NCBI GenBank assembly: GCA_021827225.1
Contig: JAKAXG010000160.1
Coordinates: 1 to 8,352, forward strand
From: Actinomycetes bacterium
GTDB taxonomy: Bacteria > Actinomycetota > Acidimicrobiia > Acidimicrobiales > Palsa-688
Length of the DNA stretch: 8,352 bases
Reading direction: 5' to 3'
The notes under the pieces are model-generated. The model was not told the DNA's origin. It was given only the letters and a program-made list of their open reading frames with translations, and made no database searches. Shown here piece after piece: positions 1-5,870 of the stretch. The first letter of the stretch is position 1; the number at the start of each line of letters is the position of its first letter. Position numbers and translations under genes: made by a program.

Positions 1-360
1 GAAGGTCTTGCCCACGCCGACTGGTCCGAGGATGAGGGCGTTGTGGCCGGCGTCGATGAAGCGCAGGGAGCACAGCTCGTCGAAGGTCTGGTGGTCGTAG
101 GTGACTTTGGTGGTGGCGTCCCAGTTCTCGAGCGTCATGTCGGCGCCGAGGCCGGCGGTGCGGGCTCGCAGGCTGGCGGAGCTGGTTTCGCGGCGGGTGA
201 CTTCGTCGGCGAGGACCAGTTCGAGGAACTCGTGGTGGGACAGGTTCCGGGTCTTGGCCAGGGCGAGGCGTTCGGGCAGGGTGTCTAAGCAGCGTCCGAG
301 CTTGACCGCCCGCAGGAGAGTCTTGAGTTCGTTGGTGACAGCCGGGATCGGGGCGGTCAT
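1..360 (-). CDS. istB: IS21 helper ATPase IstB, C-terminus cut off by window edge
   Basis: IstB is the AAA+ ATPase that works with the IstA transposase of IS21 elements in target selection and transposition. Only the first 120 residues are in the window. They include the family's helical N-terminal region, with a segment like the usual TLENWD motif at residues 76-81, and end at a clear Walker A motif, GPVGVGKT (residues 112-119). Walker B and the rest of the ATPase core lie beyond position 1. The ATG (360-358) overlaps the istA stop as ATGA, and GAAGG lies about nine bases upstream, so translation is probably coupled to istA. No stop or frameshift is seen in the visible part. Full-length members are about 250 residues. 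Confidence 0.93.
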   Translation of the reverse strand, partial: MTAPIPAVTNELKTLLRAVKLGRCLDTLPERLALAKTRNLSHHEFLELVLADEVTRRETSSASLRARTAGLGADMTLENWDATTKVTYDHQTFDELCSLRFIDAGHNALILGPVGVGKTF

Positions 361-1931
361 GCCACACCGCCTTCGGCGTCGAGCGCCTCTGGTTCAAGGT
401 TCACCTTGTGGTTGGTGGGTTTCTTGGTGGCGAAGTGGCCCGGGTCGCGAGCGAAGCGGGGCGCCCGCCCGGAGCGCGTCACGGCGGCCGGTGTGGGGGC
501 GGGCTGGTTCTCGGTGGCCCGGTCGATCATTCGTCCGATCAGCGGAACGCTGATGGCTTCGGCGTCCAGGGCCCGGGCGCAGGCCGCTTCGACTGTGGGG
601 GCGCCCCAGCGTTTCACCAGGCCGAGCAGGGCGTAGACCTGGCGCATCTTGGTCCACGGCAGCGGGGTGTCCAACAGCGCATCGGCGTAGGCGCCGATGG
701 CTGGTCCTTCCGCTGCGGCCAGGCGGCGGAGATGGTCGAGGTCGCGCATGGCGTAGACGGTCTTCTCGGCCGGGAGGTCCTCTGCGTCGGTGATTCGGCC
801 GCCGGGCGCTTGGCGGGGATGGATCTTGATCAGCGTGCCTCGATAGAACACCCGGACCAGCTGGCTGTCGGCTCGCACGTCGACCCGGGCGCCGATCAGA
901 TTCCCGGGGATCGAGTACAACGCCCGGGCCACCTCGATGTGATGGTCGCGGTGAACCTTGGCGGTGGCGTAGACGGGCAGGTCGTAGCGGGACGTGGGAG
1001 CGGGCAGCAGCCGCGGTTTCTCCTCCAGGTTGAACAGTTCGACCGGCCGACAGGCGTGCGTTCCGTGGATGCGCTGTCCGGCCCGGACCAGGCACCACTC
1101 GGTCGCTCGGCGCTGGGCGTGGGCCAGGTCGATGAACGTCTCACCGGCGAAGAAACTGTTACGCACGAACGGCACTGTGCGTTCCACCCGCGGCTTGTCC
1201 GTCGGTGTGCGCACCCGGGCCGGGTCGACCACGAACCCCCGGTCCTGGGCGTACTCGATGAACGCCTGGTTGAACCTCGGCTCGAGGTTGTCCGCCGTGG
1301 TGATCGCGCTCGACATGTTGTCCGGGATCACCACCTTGAACACCCCGCCGAAGAACTCCCACGCCGCCTCGAACCTGGCTATCACTGTCTCGGTCGTCTG
1401 AGAGAAGCTCAGCCACACGAAGCAGTGCCGGGAGAACACCGCGGTGAAGATCAGCGCCCAGCACACCCGCCGGCGGCCGGTGACCGGGTCGAAGACCAGT
1501 CCCATCTTGCCGAAATCGACCTGCAACTCCGCCCCCGGCTCCCCATCAGCCACCGGCGCCGTCGACCGCCGGGCGGAACGCCCCACGCCGAGCACCTCCA
1601 GCGCGTAACGGTGCAACGTCCGCTGGGGAACCATGAAGCCCTGACGGGTCAACAGCTCGTGGGTCTTGACCACAGTCAGCCCCTCGTCGACCAGCCACGT
1701 CTTCAACTGATCGCGATGGGCCCGCAGCGTCTCCCAGCCGGCGCCGTGCCCGTCGGGGCGGTGAGGCCGGACCCGTTCGCACACCCGGCCGATCAGATCG
1801 TCGCTCAGCTGGCCCTCGTCGCCGTCGCGGACCAAGCCCGCCTCGGCCCCAGCCGTCACATAACGCTTGACCGTCTTGCGGTCCACCAGCGACAGCCGGG
1901 CGATCCCCCGCTCGCTCTCACCCGCAACCAC
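357..1931 (-). CDS. istA: IS21 transposase IstA, main open frame (N-terminal end shifted out of frame)
   Basis: This is the DDE-type transposase that cuts and joins the IS ends. From a GTG start the frame gives 524 residues. Residues 8-25 are the helix-turn-helix (ARLSLVDRKTVKRYV). The RNase H-fold core has candidate catalytic residues D139 (LQVDFG), D204 (VIPDNM) and E250 (KPRVER), with family-like spacing. The C-terminal part has the usual beta-rich, charged Mu-transposase-like region. IS21 relatives begin with a segment resembling MSFREVQVHEIREV. That segment is present, but in another frame, from ATG 1981. The two frames join at base 1922, where one extra G would restore a single reading frame. 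The GTG at 1931 may therefore be a fallback start that loses about 18 residues, with only a loosely placed GAGAGG upstream. Stop and istB start overlap. Whether it is active cannot be told from the sequence. Confidence 0.88.
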   Translation of the reverse strand: MVAGESERGIARLSLVDRKTVKRYVTAGAEAGLVRDGDEGQLSDDLIGRVCERVRPHRPDGHGAGWETLRAHRDQLKTWLVDEGLTVVKTHELLTRQGFMVPQRTLHRYALEVLGVGRSARRSTAPVADGEPGAELQVDFGKMGLVFDPVTGRRRVCWALIFTAVFSRHCFVWLSFSQTTETVIARFEAAWEFFGGVFKVVIPDNMSSAITTADNLEPRFNQAFIEYAQDRGFVVDPARVRTPTDKPRVERTVPFVRNSFFAGETFIDLAHAQRRATEWCLVRAGQRIHGTHACRPVELFNLEEKPRLLPAPTSRYDLPVYATAKVHRDHHIEVARALYSIPGNLIGARVDVRADSQLVRVFYRGTLIKIHPRQAPGGRITDAEDLPAEKTVYAMRDLDHLRRLAAAEGPAIGAYADALLDTPLPWTKMRQVYALLGLVKRWGAPTVEAACARALDAEAISVPLIGRMIDRATENQPAPTPAAVTRSGRAPRFARDPGHFATKKPTNHKVNLEPEALDAEGGVA

Positions 1932-1981
1932 AGCCGCAGGACCTCTCTGATCTCGTGCACCTGAACCTCCCTGAAGCTCAT
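1856..1981 (-). pseudogene. Original N-terminus of IstA in a shifted frame
   Basis: An ATG at 1981-1979 is preceded by AGGAAGG (1993-1987) five bases away, the best ribosome binding site in the IS. The first 20 codons, starting MSFREVQVHEIREV, read like the conserved start of actinobacterial IS21 transposases. From CGG (1924-1922) onward the homologous reading continues in another frame (GESERGIARL), so one base appears to be missing in the G run around 1920-1924. Read straight on, this frame ends at TGA (1858-1856) after 41 codons. The resemblance to the family start is from memory and was not aligned. A programmed frameshift is possible, but no classic slippery heptamer is visible. Confidence 0.7.
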
Positions 1982-2056
1982 CGCCACCTTCCTGGGCCGC
2001 TATCGGTCAGGTGGCGACTTCAACCTCAGCGGCGACGCCGCTGGTGGATGCTCCAA

Positions 2057-2200
2057 GGTGGTCCCATCACTGGCGAAAGGGTGGCCCCATGCTGCTGGCG
2101 AAACTCACCCCGAGGTGGCCCCATCCTGCTGGCGAAACCACCCTCCCAGTGGCCCCATGCTGCTGGCGGGCGACACCCGACTTTCAGCGGGTTGGCGAAG
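2057..2200. repeat. IS21 end: array of about 24-bp direct repeats
   Basis: Four copies resembling GGTGGCCCCATGCTGCTGGC followed by GAAA lie at 2057-2078, 2080-2103, 2114-2137 and 2148-2168. The first copy is shorter and has TCCCATCACT. The fourth ends GGCGGG instead of GGCGAAA. A degenerate fifth copy keeps only TGGCGAAG (2193-2200). The shared TGGCGA core recurs at steps of 25, 34, 34 and 29 bases. IS21 ends characteristically hold several such repeats, which bind the transposase. The matching array at the other end lies outside the window. This is not a CRISPR: the repeats are few and short, with 1-10 base gaps between the first four copies. Confidence 0.85.
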
Positions 2201-2239
2201 TAGCGACAGATTAGAGTTCCAGAGCCTCCCACTTATGGC

Positions 2240-2521
2240 CTAGTAGTAGTCGTGCTGGAGGTCGTGCTGCTCGTCCCAGTCCACGAGAATGACGGCACCG
2301 GCTGTGCTGATACAGGCGCCAAGTGAGGAGAAACACCTTGCAACGCGTGTTCGATGAGGCGTCTCGGTGTTCACAAAGTCCATCATCCAGTTGTCGAAGA
2401 GAGGCTGATCGAAGACCGCCACACCTGCGACTATGAGCGCCGAAGCCTTGGCCACCTTCTTGAAAGGTGACCCCGAAGCGTTGAAGAGTTCGTCACCAAG
2501 CCCCATGCCCCGAGTGATCAC
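2240..2521 (-). CDS. Small hypothetical protein (93 residues)
   Basis: I do not recognise this protein. It starts at a GTG (2521-2519) and ends at TAG (2242-2240). An in-frame ATG five codons further in is an alternative start, and neither has a good ribosome binding site. Two mildly hydrophobic stretches (about residues 25-37 and 68-81) are too short or too polar to call as membrane helices. The C-terminus is acidic and rich in His and Tyr (DEQHDLQHDYY). Codon third positions favour G/C and the composition looks protein-like, which is the main support. GC content is about 57%, well below the conjugation genes. It lies between the hairpin that follows the DUF4041 gene and the IS21 end, about 30 bases from the likely insertion point, so it could be a remnant of a larger gene. 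Confidence 0.42.
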   Translation of the reverse strand: MITRGMGLGDELFNASGSPFKKVAKASALIVAGVAVFDQPLFDNWMMDFVNTETPHRTRVARCFSSLGACISTAGAVILVDWDEQHDLQHDYY

Positions 2522-2759
2522 AAGGGTGTGACTATTGGCTTAGGGCACCAGGTCAGTTGTCTCTCTTTATCCCTTTCGTCCAGATCGGCAGCCTTCCTCC
2601 GTCGGCGGCGTTGACGGACCAATGTCAGGTGCCCTGGCACGCAGCGATGGCCGGCTTGGGGCATGCCCGGAAGTGCCGGTCGGGTGACCAGAACGCTCCC
2701 ACCGTAATCCATTGCTCCATGCGACCGATGAGACACAGATCGGCACTTCGGGGACTTGG
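2522..2759. other. Intergenic stretch without a convincing gene
   Basis: About 240 bases separate the hairpin after the DUF4041 gene from the start of the small ORF. Open frames here have biased composition (for example an Arg run in a minus-strand frame ending at 2518) and no ribosome binding site. That frame happens to end in a GTGA overlap with the small ORF's GTG, but nothing else supports it. I see no tRNA, no repeat and no clear promoter. Confidence 0.5.
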
Positions 2760-2803
2760 TCGGCCACTAGGGAGGTGGCTGGTGTCGCCTCCCTATTGGC
2801 CGA
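2760..2803 (-). terminator. Strong hairpin spanning the stop codon of the DUF4041 gene
   Basis: Bases 2760-2775 and 2788-2803 form an inverted repeat: seven pairs (TCGGCCA/TGGCCGA), one C/T mismatch at 2767/2796, then eight pairs (TAGGGAGG/CCTCCCTA), closing a 12-base loop. The gene's TAG (2795-2793) lies within the stem. No T-rich tract follows on either strand, so this is not a textbook intrinsic terminator. U-poor hairpins are common at actinobacterial gene ends, so transcription termination or 3'-end protection of the mRNA is the likely role. Confidence 0.55.
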
Positions 2804-4463
2804 TGGCGATAATGGGTGCGCTGCCATTCGTATCGCTGAGAGCGTCGACGGCGGGCTGGGTCTCGCCATGCGAACTTCGAGCTGTTTCGCTCTGACGCCA
2901 CTCGAGCGCCTCCGGCTCGTCGACGAAGGAGAGCAAGGGGACGTCCAAGACCGCCATCAAGTCGCGCACCTCCGTCGGCGTGGCGTAGAAGAACTCTCGA
3001 CGGGCGTTCACCATGTTCACCCGGCGTTCGGCGAGTTCGTGGTGAAGGTGCGTCTCGAGACCGACGGCATCCTCGCTGAAGACCAGGGCGTGCACGTCGT
3101 ACCGGAACGGGACCGAGGCGTCTCCAAGCTCTCGTACCCGGTCCATCGGGTCGAGCCGGCGGGTCATGCCGATCTTCACCATCCTCGGGCCGAAGGCGCC
3201 GACGTTCGAGATCACATACACGTAGCCGGCCCGGATGTTGGCAGCCCGCCTGTTCAGGCCGTCGAGTCCGTCAGCGATCTCAGCCAACTTCGCCTCGGCC
3301 TCGGCCGTGGCGGATTCATTGCCCTGGGCCTGGTAGGTGGCCAAGACAGTGAGGTAGTGCTCCTGCTCCTTGCGGAGCCGCTCCTGCTCTCGTTCGATCT
3401 CCCGTCGGGCCCGCTCCTCATCCCGCAGGCGCTCGCGCTCCGCTCGCTCGTGCTCCTTCTCCTCTGCCGCCTTGGCGAGGAAGTCGGCGGTGAGCTCGAG
3501 CTCGGTGACTCTCAGCTGGTGGTAGTGGTCCGTCACGCGGATGCTCATGGTCCCACCCAGCTTCACGATCGCGTCTCTGGCCTTCTCGAGACGGGCGATG
3601 GCCGACTCGAGGGTGTAGGGCTTCATGGTCCTGACGGCGTTGTCAGCCTCGGCGTTGTACGCCCGGAGCATCAGCTTCGAGAACTCCCGGACCATCTTGG
3701 TGCCCTGAGCCGTCGACCCGTTCACCGTCCAGTTCGTCGATCCCACGACGGCATTCCCGGCGCGTGCAGAATCTTTGATCTGCGCCTGCAACCCGGCCAG
3801 CCGAGCCTTGTAGGAGACAGCATCGTCGAGCGGGTGCCGGTACTTGTACAGGCCGACCTCTTGCAGGATCACTGTCTCTTCAGTTGCGACGACCTGCTGG
3901 CGGAGGTCCTGGAGTTGGGCGATCAGGTCTGTGCGTTCCTTCGAGAAGCGCTCGACCTCGGCAAGGTCCTTCGCAAGTTCTGCTCGGCGCTTCTCCAGGC
4001 CGGCCACCTCCTCGCTCACGCGCGCCAGTTCGGCTGACTCCTTCTGGAGGGCGGCGGCTCCTGAGCGCAACGGCTCGAGCTTCGCCAGAAGGGTCTCGTG
4101 CTCAGTCCGAAGGTCGGGGAGGTCGCTTCGGAGGCGAGTTAGTTCCTGCGTCAGGGCGTCCCGCTCCGTGGCTCCGAGGGCGTCGAGCTGCCGTTGCAGC
4201 CGGTCGACCTCTTCTTCGAGCCGCCGCTTCCCCCCGAACAGACCGCCCCCGGTATGCCTCCCGCCGTTCGGGGACTTCTGATCGGTGACGTCGCCGAACG
4301 TTGAAGCTGAGCTCTGGCCGGGCCGACTGCTGTCGCCGGCCGCCGAGACCGTGGGAGGAGGGAGAGGTGATGTATGGGGGGTCCACTGGTTTCCGTCCCA
4401 CCACCGCAGAACCTGGGATCCGGCGGGATCCTGGAACCATCCCGGTGCTACCCCGCTCTCCAT
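2793..4463 (-). CDS. DUF2510 - coiled coil - DUF4041 - T5orf172 (GIY-YIG-related) protein
   Basis: A 556-residue, apparently cytoplasmic protein. Residues 6-30 (APGWFQDPAG...RWWDGNQWTPH) are a DUF2510 domain, a small actinobacterial module. Residues 31-78 are a Ser/Gly/Pro linker and 80-195 a coiled coil. DUF4041 spans about 196-330 (LYKYRHPLDDAVSYKARL, then STNWTVNGS). A highly charged helix follows (330-370). Residues 412-500 are a T5orf172 domain, a relative of GIY-YIG nucleases: GYVYVISN, MVKIGMT (429-434), R435, R442, E470, H474, N483, N486 and EFF (490-492). E470 matches the position of the GIY-YIG metal-binding glutamate. DUF4041-T5orf172 proteins are known mainly from bacterial and phage genomes and their function is unsettled; a nucleic-acid role is inferred. 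The ATG at 4463 has AGGGGG just upstream. GC is lower than in the conjugation genes beside it. Confidence 0.88.
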   Translation of the reverse strand: MESGVAPGWFQDPAGSQVLRWWDGNQWTPHTSPLPPPTVSAAGDSSRPGQSSASTFGDVTDQKSPNGGRHTGGGLFGGKRRLEEEVDRLQRQLDALGATERDALTQELTRLRSDLPDLRTEHETLLAKLEPLRSGAAALQKESAELARVSEEVAGLEKRRAELAKDLAEVERFSKERTDLIAQLQDLRQQVVATEETVILQEVGLYKYRHPLDDAVSYKARLAGLQAQIKDSARAGNAVVGSTNWTVNGSTAQGTKMVREFSKLMLRAYNAEADNAVRTMKPYTLESAIARLEKARDAIVKLGGTMSIRVTDHYHQLRVTELELTADFLAKAAEEKEHERAERERLRDEERARREIEREQERLRKEQEHYLTVLATYQAQGNESATAEAEAKLAEIADGLDGLNRRAANIRAGYVYVISNVGAFGPRMVKIGMTRRLDPMDRVRELGDASVPFRYDVHALVFSEDAVGLETHLHHELAERRVNMVNARREFFYATPTEVRDLMAVLDVPLLSFVDEPEALEWRQSETARSSHGETQPAVDALSDTNGSAPIIAIGQ

Positions 4464-4586
4464 CTCGCCCCCCTAGCTCTGTGCCGCTGCGACACGCCGC
4501 CGCCTAGACAGTAGCGGCCGGAGTGAAGCGTTGCACTTCGTGATTACGGTCGCAATAGAGGGTTGCTGTACGGAGGAACGGGGGGC
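4464..4586. other. Intergenic gap, probable promoter region of the DUF4041 gene
   Basis: This 123-base gap is the only sizeable break among the genes from 8352 to 2793, so it may hold a separate promoter for the DUF4041 gene. A weak sigma70-like pair can be drawn on the minus strand (GTGCAA, 17 bases, TACTGT), but it is a poor match. An imperfect palindrome, GAAGCGTTGCACTTC (4525-4539), overlaps that -35 position and could be an operator. A six-base inverted repeat (GCCGCT 4483-4488 / AGCGGC 4513-4518) is too weak to call. No terminator for the upstream conjugation genes is apparent. Confidence 0.35.
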
Positions 4587-5870
4587 CTATATCGACACAC
4601 GGCGAAGGTTGCTTCCGCTGATGAGTATCGCAGCGCCGGGGGCGCCGGCTGCGATCCGGTTGGCCGGTAGCCGGGGGCGGTGGTGCGTGCTCCATGTGGT
4701 GGTGCCTCTGGGGATGAGCGCGTTGGTCGCTGTCTCCGACCGCACGGGGATGTCGACCTCGCCGGCGAGCGTGCTGATGGCCTTCAGGGTCTCCGTATCG
4801 GCGATGCCGGGGAGGACGAGCTTGTGGGTGAACAGGGTGAGGAAGCCGTCGGCCGCCTTGTCCCAGCGAGCGCGGGCCTGGGACAGGTCCTGGAGGCAGG
4901 CCATGACGACCAGGCCCTGGCTGCCGCCTTCGGCCAGGGTGGCGGGGAGATCCGGTAGCGGGGCGATGTTGGCCACCTCGTCGAGGGCGTAGAGCATCGG
5001 CGGCCGGGGCCGCCACCGGTAGACCGCGGTGCGGATCTGGTCGAGCAGGGCCACCACCAGCGATGCGTGGACGGCCTGGGTCGACGCCGGTGACACCAGG
5101 TACAGCGTGTCTGTGGAGGTGGCGAATTGGTCCGGCTCGAACCCGGGATCCCGGGTCGAGCGCAGGGCGGCGTCGCTTCGGTAGGCGGCGAGGATGCTGT
5201 CGGCGGTGGAGAAGATCCCCGACAGCTCCCGGCTGTCGGTGTGGCCGATGCCCTGGAGGATGTCTGCGGCCCGCCGGGATCCCCGCTCCTCGAGCACCCC
5301 GGCCGGGCCCAGTAGTTCCCGCCGGTGGAGCCAGGACAACAGGACGGCCAGGTCCCCGCCGCTGACAGCGGTGGCGTGCAGCAGGACGGCGAGGAGGGCC
5401 TGAGCCCTTTCGATCCAGTGGGTGTCATGGGGGCTGTGGTGGGGCCGGGCGGCGGCGGCCAGGGAGTGGGCCCGGGCGACGGCGTGGTCCCAGATCTCGC
5501 AGTCGGGCACCGGCGACCAGGTGAGCGGACGGACTCCCCCTGGGACGACGGTGGTGCCGCTCGGGTCCCAGTACCAGCACTGGCCGAGCTCGGAGCGGGC
5601 CCTGACGGTGGCGGTGAGGATGTCGGCCTTGGTGGACGTGACGACCGCCGGGCCTCGATGACGGAGCAGGGCCGGTCTGATCAGGCGGCTGGTCTTGCCC
5701 GATCGGGGCGGCCCGAGGACCAGGACGTGGTGTTCGGCGCCGGCCAGGACCGGGCCCTTGGTGCCGTAACCCAGGTAGAGGCCGGCGGGGGCCCGGTGGG
5801 CCGGCCGGGGCGGCCGAGTTTGGTGTTCGACCGGGTCGAGGAGGCGGGCGATGGCGGAGGGCAGTTTCAC
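4587..5870 (-). CDS. TraG/VirD4-like type IV coupling ATPase without membrane domain
   Basis: Coupling proteins link the relaxase-DNA complex to the secretion channel and drive DNA transfer by ATP hydrolysis. The 427-residue product has Walker A GPPRSGKT (53-60), the STKADIL motif (79-85), Walker B MLYALDEVANI (292-302), running into the TraM-recognition-like segment PLPDLPATLAEGGSQGL, and QDLSQARARW (327-336). These fit the TraG/TraD/VirD4 family. It is shorter than classic VirD4 (about 600 residues or more), and the roughly 50 residues before Walker A contain no hydrophobic segment. The GTG start (5870-5868) overlaps the helicase stop as GTGA and has AAGGA (5883-5879) eight bases upstream, a convincing start and a sign of translational coupling. 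The same frame stays open far upstream, but that is opposite-frame noise in high-GC DNA. Confidence 0.9.
   Translation of the reverse strand: MKLPSAIARLLDPVEHQTRPPRPAHRAPAGLYLGYGTKGPVLAGAEHHVLVLGPPRSGKTSRLIRPALLRHRGPAVVTSTKADILTATVRARSELGQCWYWDPSGTTVVPGGVRPLTWSPVPDCEIWDHAVARAHSLAAAARPHHSPHDTHWIERAQALLAVLLHATAVSGGDLAVLLSWLHRRELLGPAGVLEERGSRRAADILQGIGHTDSRELSGIFSTADSILAAYRSDAALRSTRDPGFEPDQFATSTDTLYLVSPASTQAVHASLVVALLDQIRTAVYRWRPRPPMLYALDEVANIAPLPDLPATLAEGGSQGLVVMACLQDLSQARARWDKAADGFLTLFTHKLVLPGIADTETLKAISTLAGEVDIPVRSETATNALIPRGTTTWSTHHRPRLPANRIAAGAPGAAILISGSNLRRVSI

Larger units (their letters stand above)
1..2208 (-). mobile_element. IS21-family insertion sequence, partial (one end plus istA and part of istB)
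   Basis: The segment carries the two-gene istA-istB pair that defines the IS21 family, and upstream of istA an end with several copies of an internal repeat, which is also typical of this family. The element reads on the minus strand and continues past position 1, so its other end, full length and target duplication cannot be seen. The outer tip is uncertain: the minus-strand hexamer TGTCGC, a plausible IS21 tip, occurs at 2208-2203 and again at 2175-2170. I favour 2208 because a degenerate repeat copy (TGGCGAAG, 2193-2200) lies between the two. An apparent frameshift in istA may make this copy inactive. The family assignment is secure; the boundary is an inference. Confidence 0.85.

Noticed and set aside
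408..1964. A 518-codon plus-strand open frame opposite istA
   Set aside because: It is antisense to a well-supported transposase, has no family resemblance and no convincing start.
2057..2168. Possible CRISPR-like array
   Set aside because: There are only four imperfect copies, with gaps of about 1-10 bases, located exactly where IS21 terminal repeats belong and without cas genes.
2518..2736. A 72-codon minus-strand frame ending in a GTGA overlap with the small ORF
   Set aside because: The overlap resembles translational coupling, but the product has an Arg run and no domain, and the start has no ribosome binding site.
2712..4037. A 441-codon plus-strand open frame opposite the DUF4041 gene
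   Set aside because: It is the mirror of the coding strand; the leucine/valine-rich product shows no domain, while the minus strand has three recognisable domains.
5221..5238. Inverted repeat CGACAG/CTGTCG inside the coupling-protein gene
   Set aside because: It is a short GC-rich dyad within conserved coding sequence and is expected by chance at this composition.
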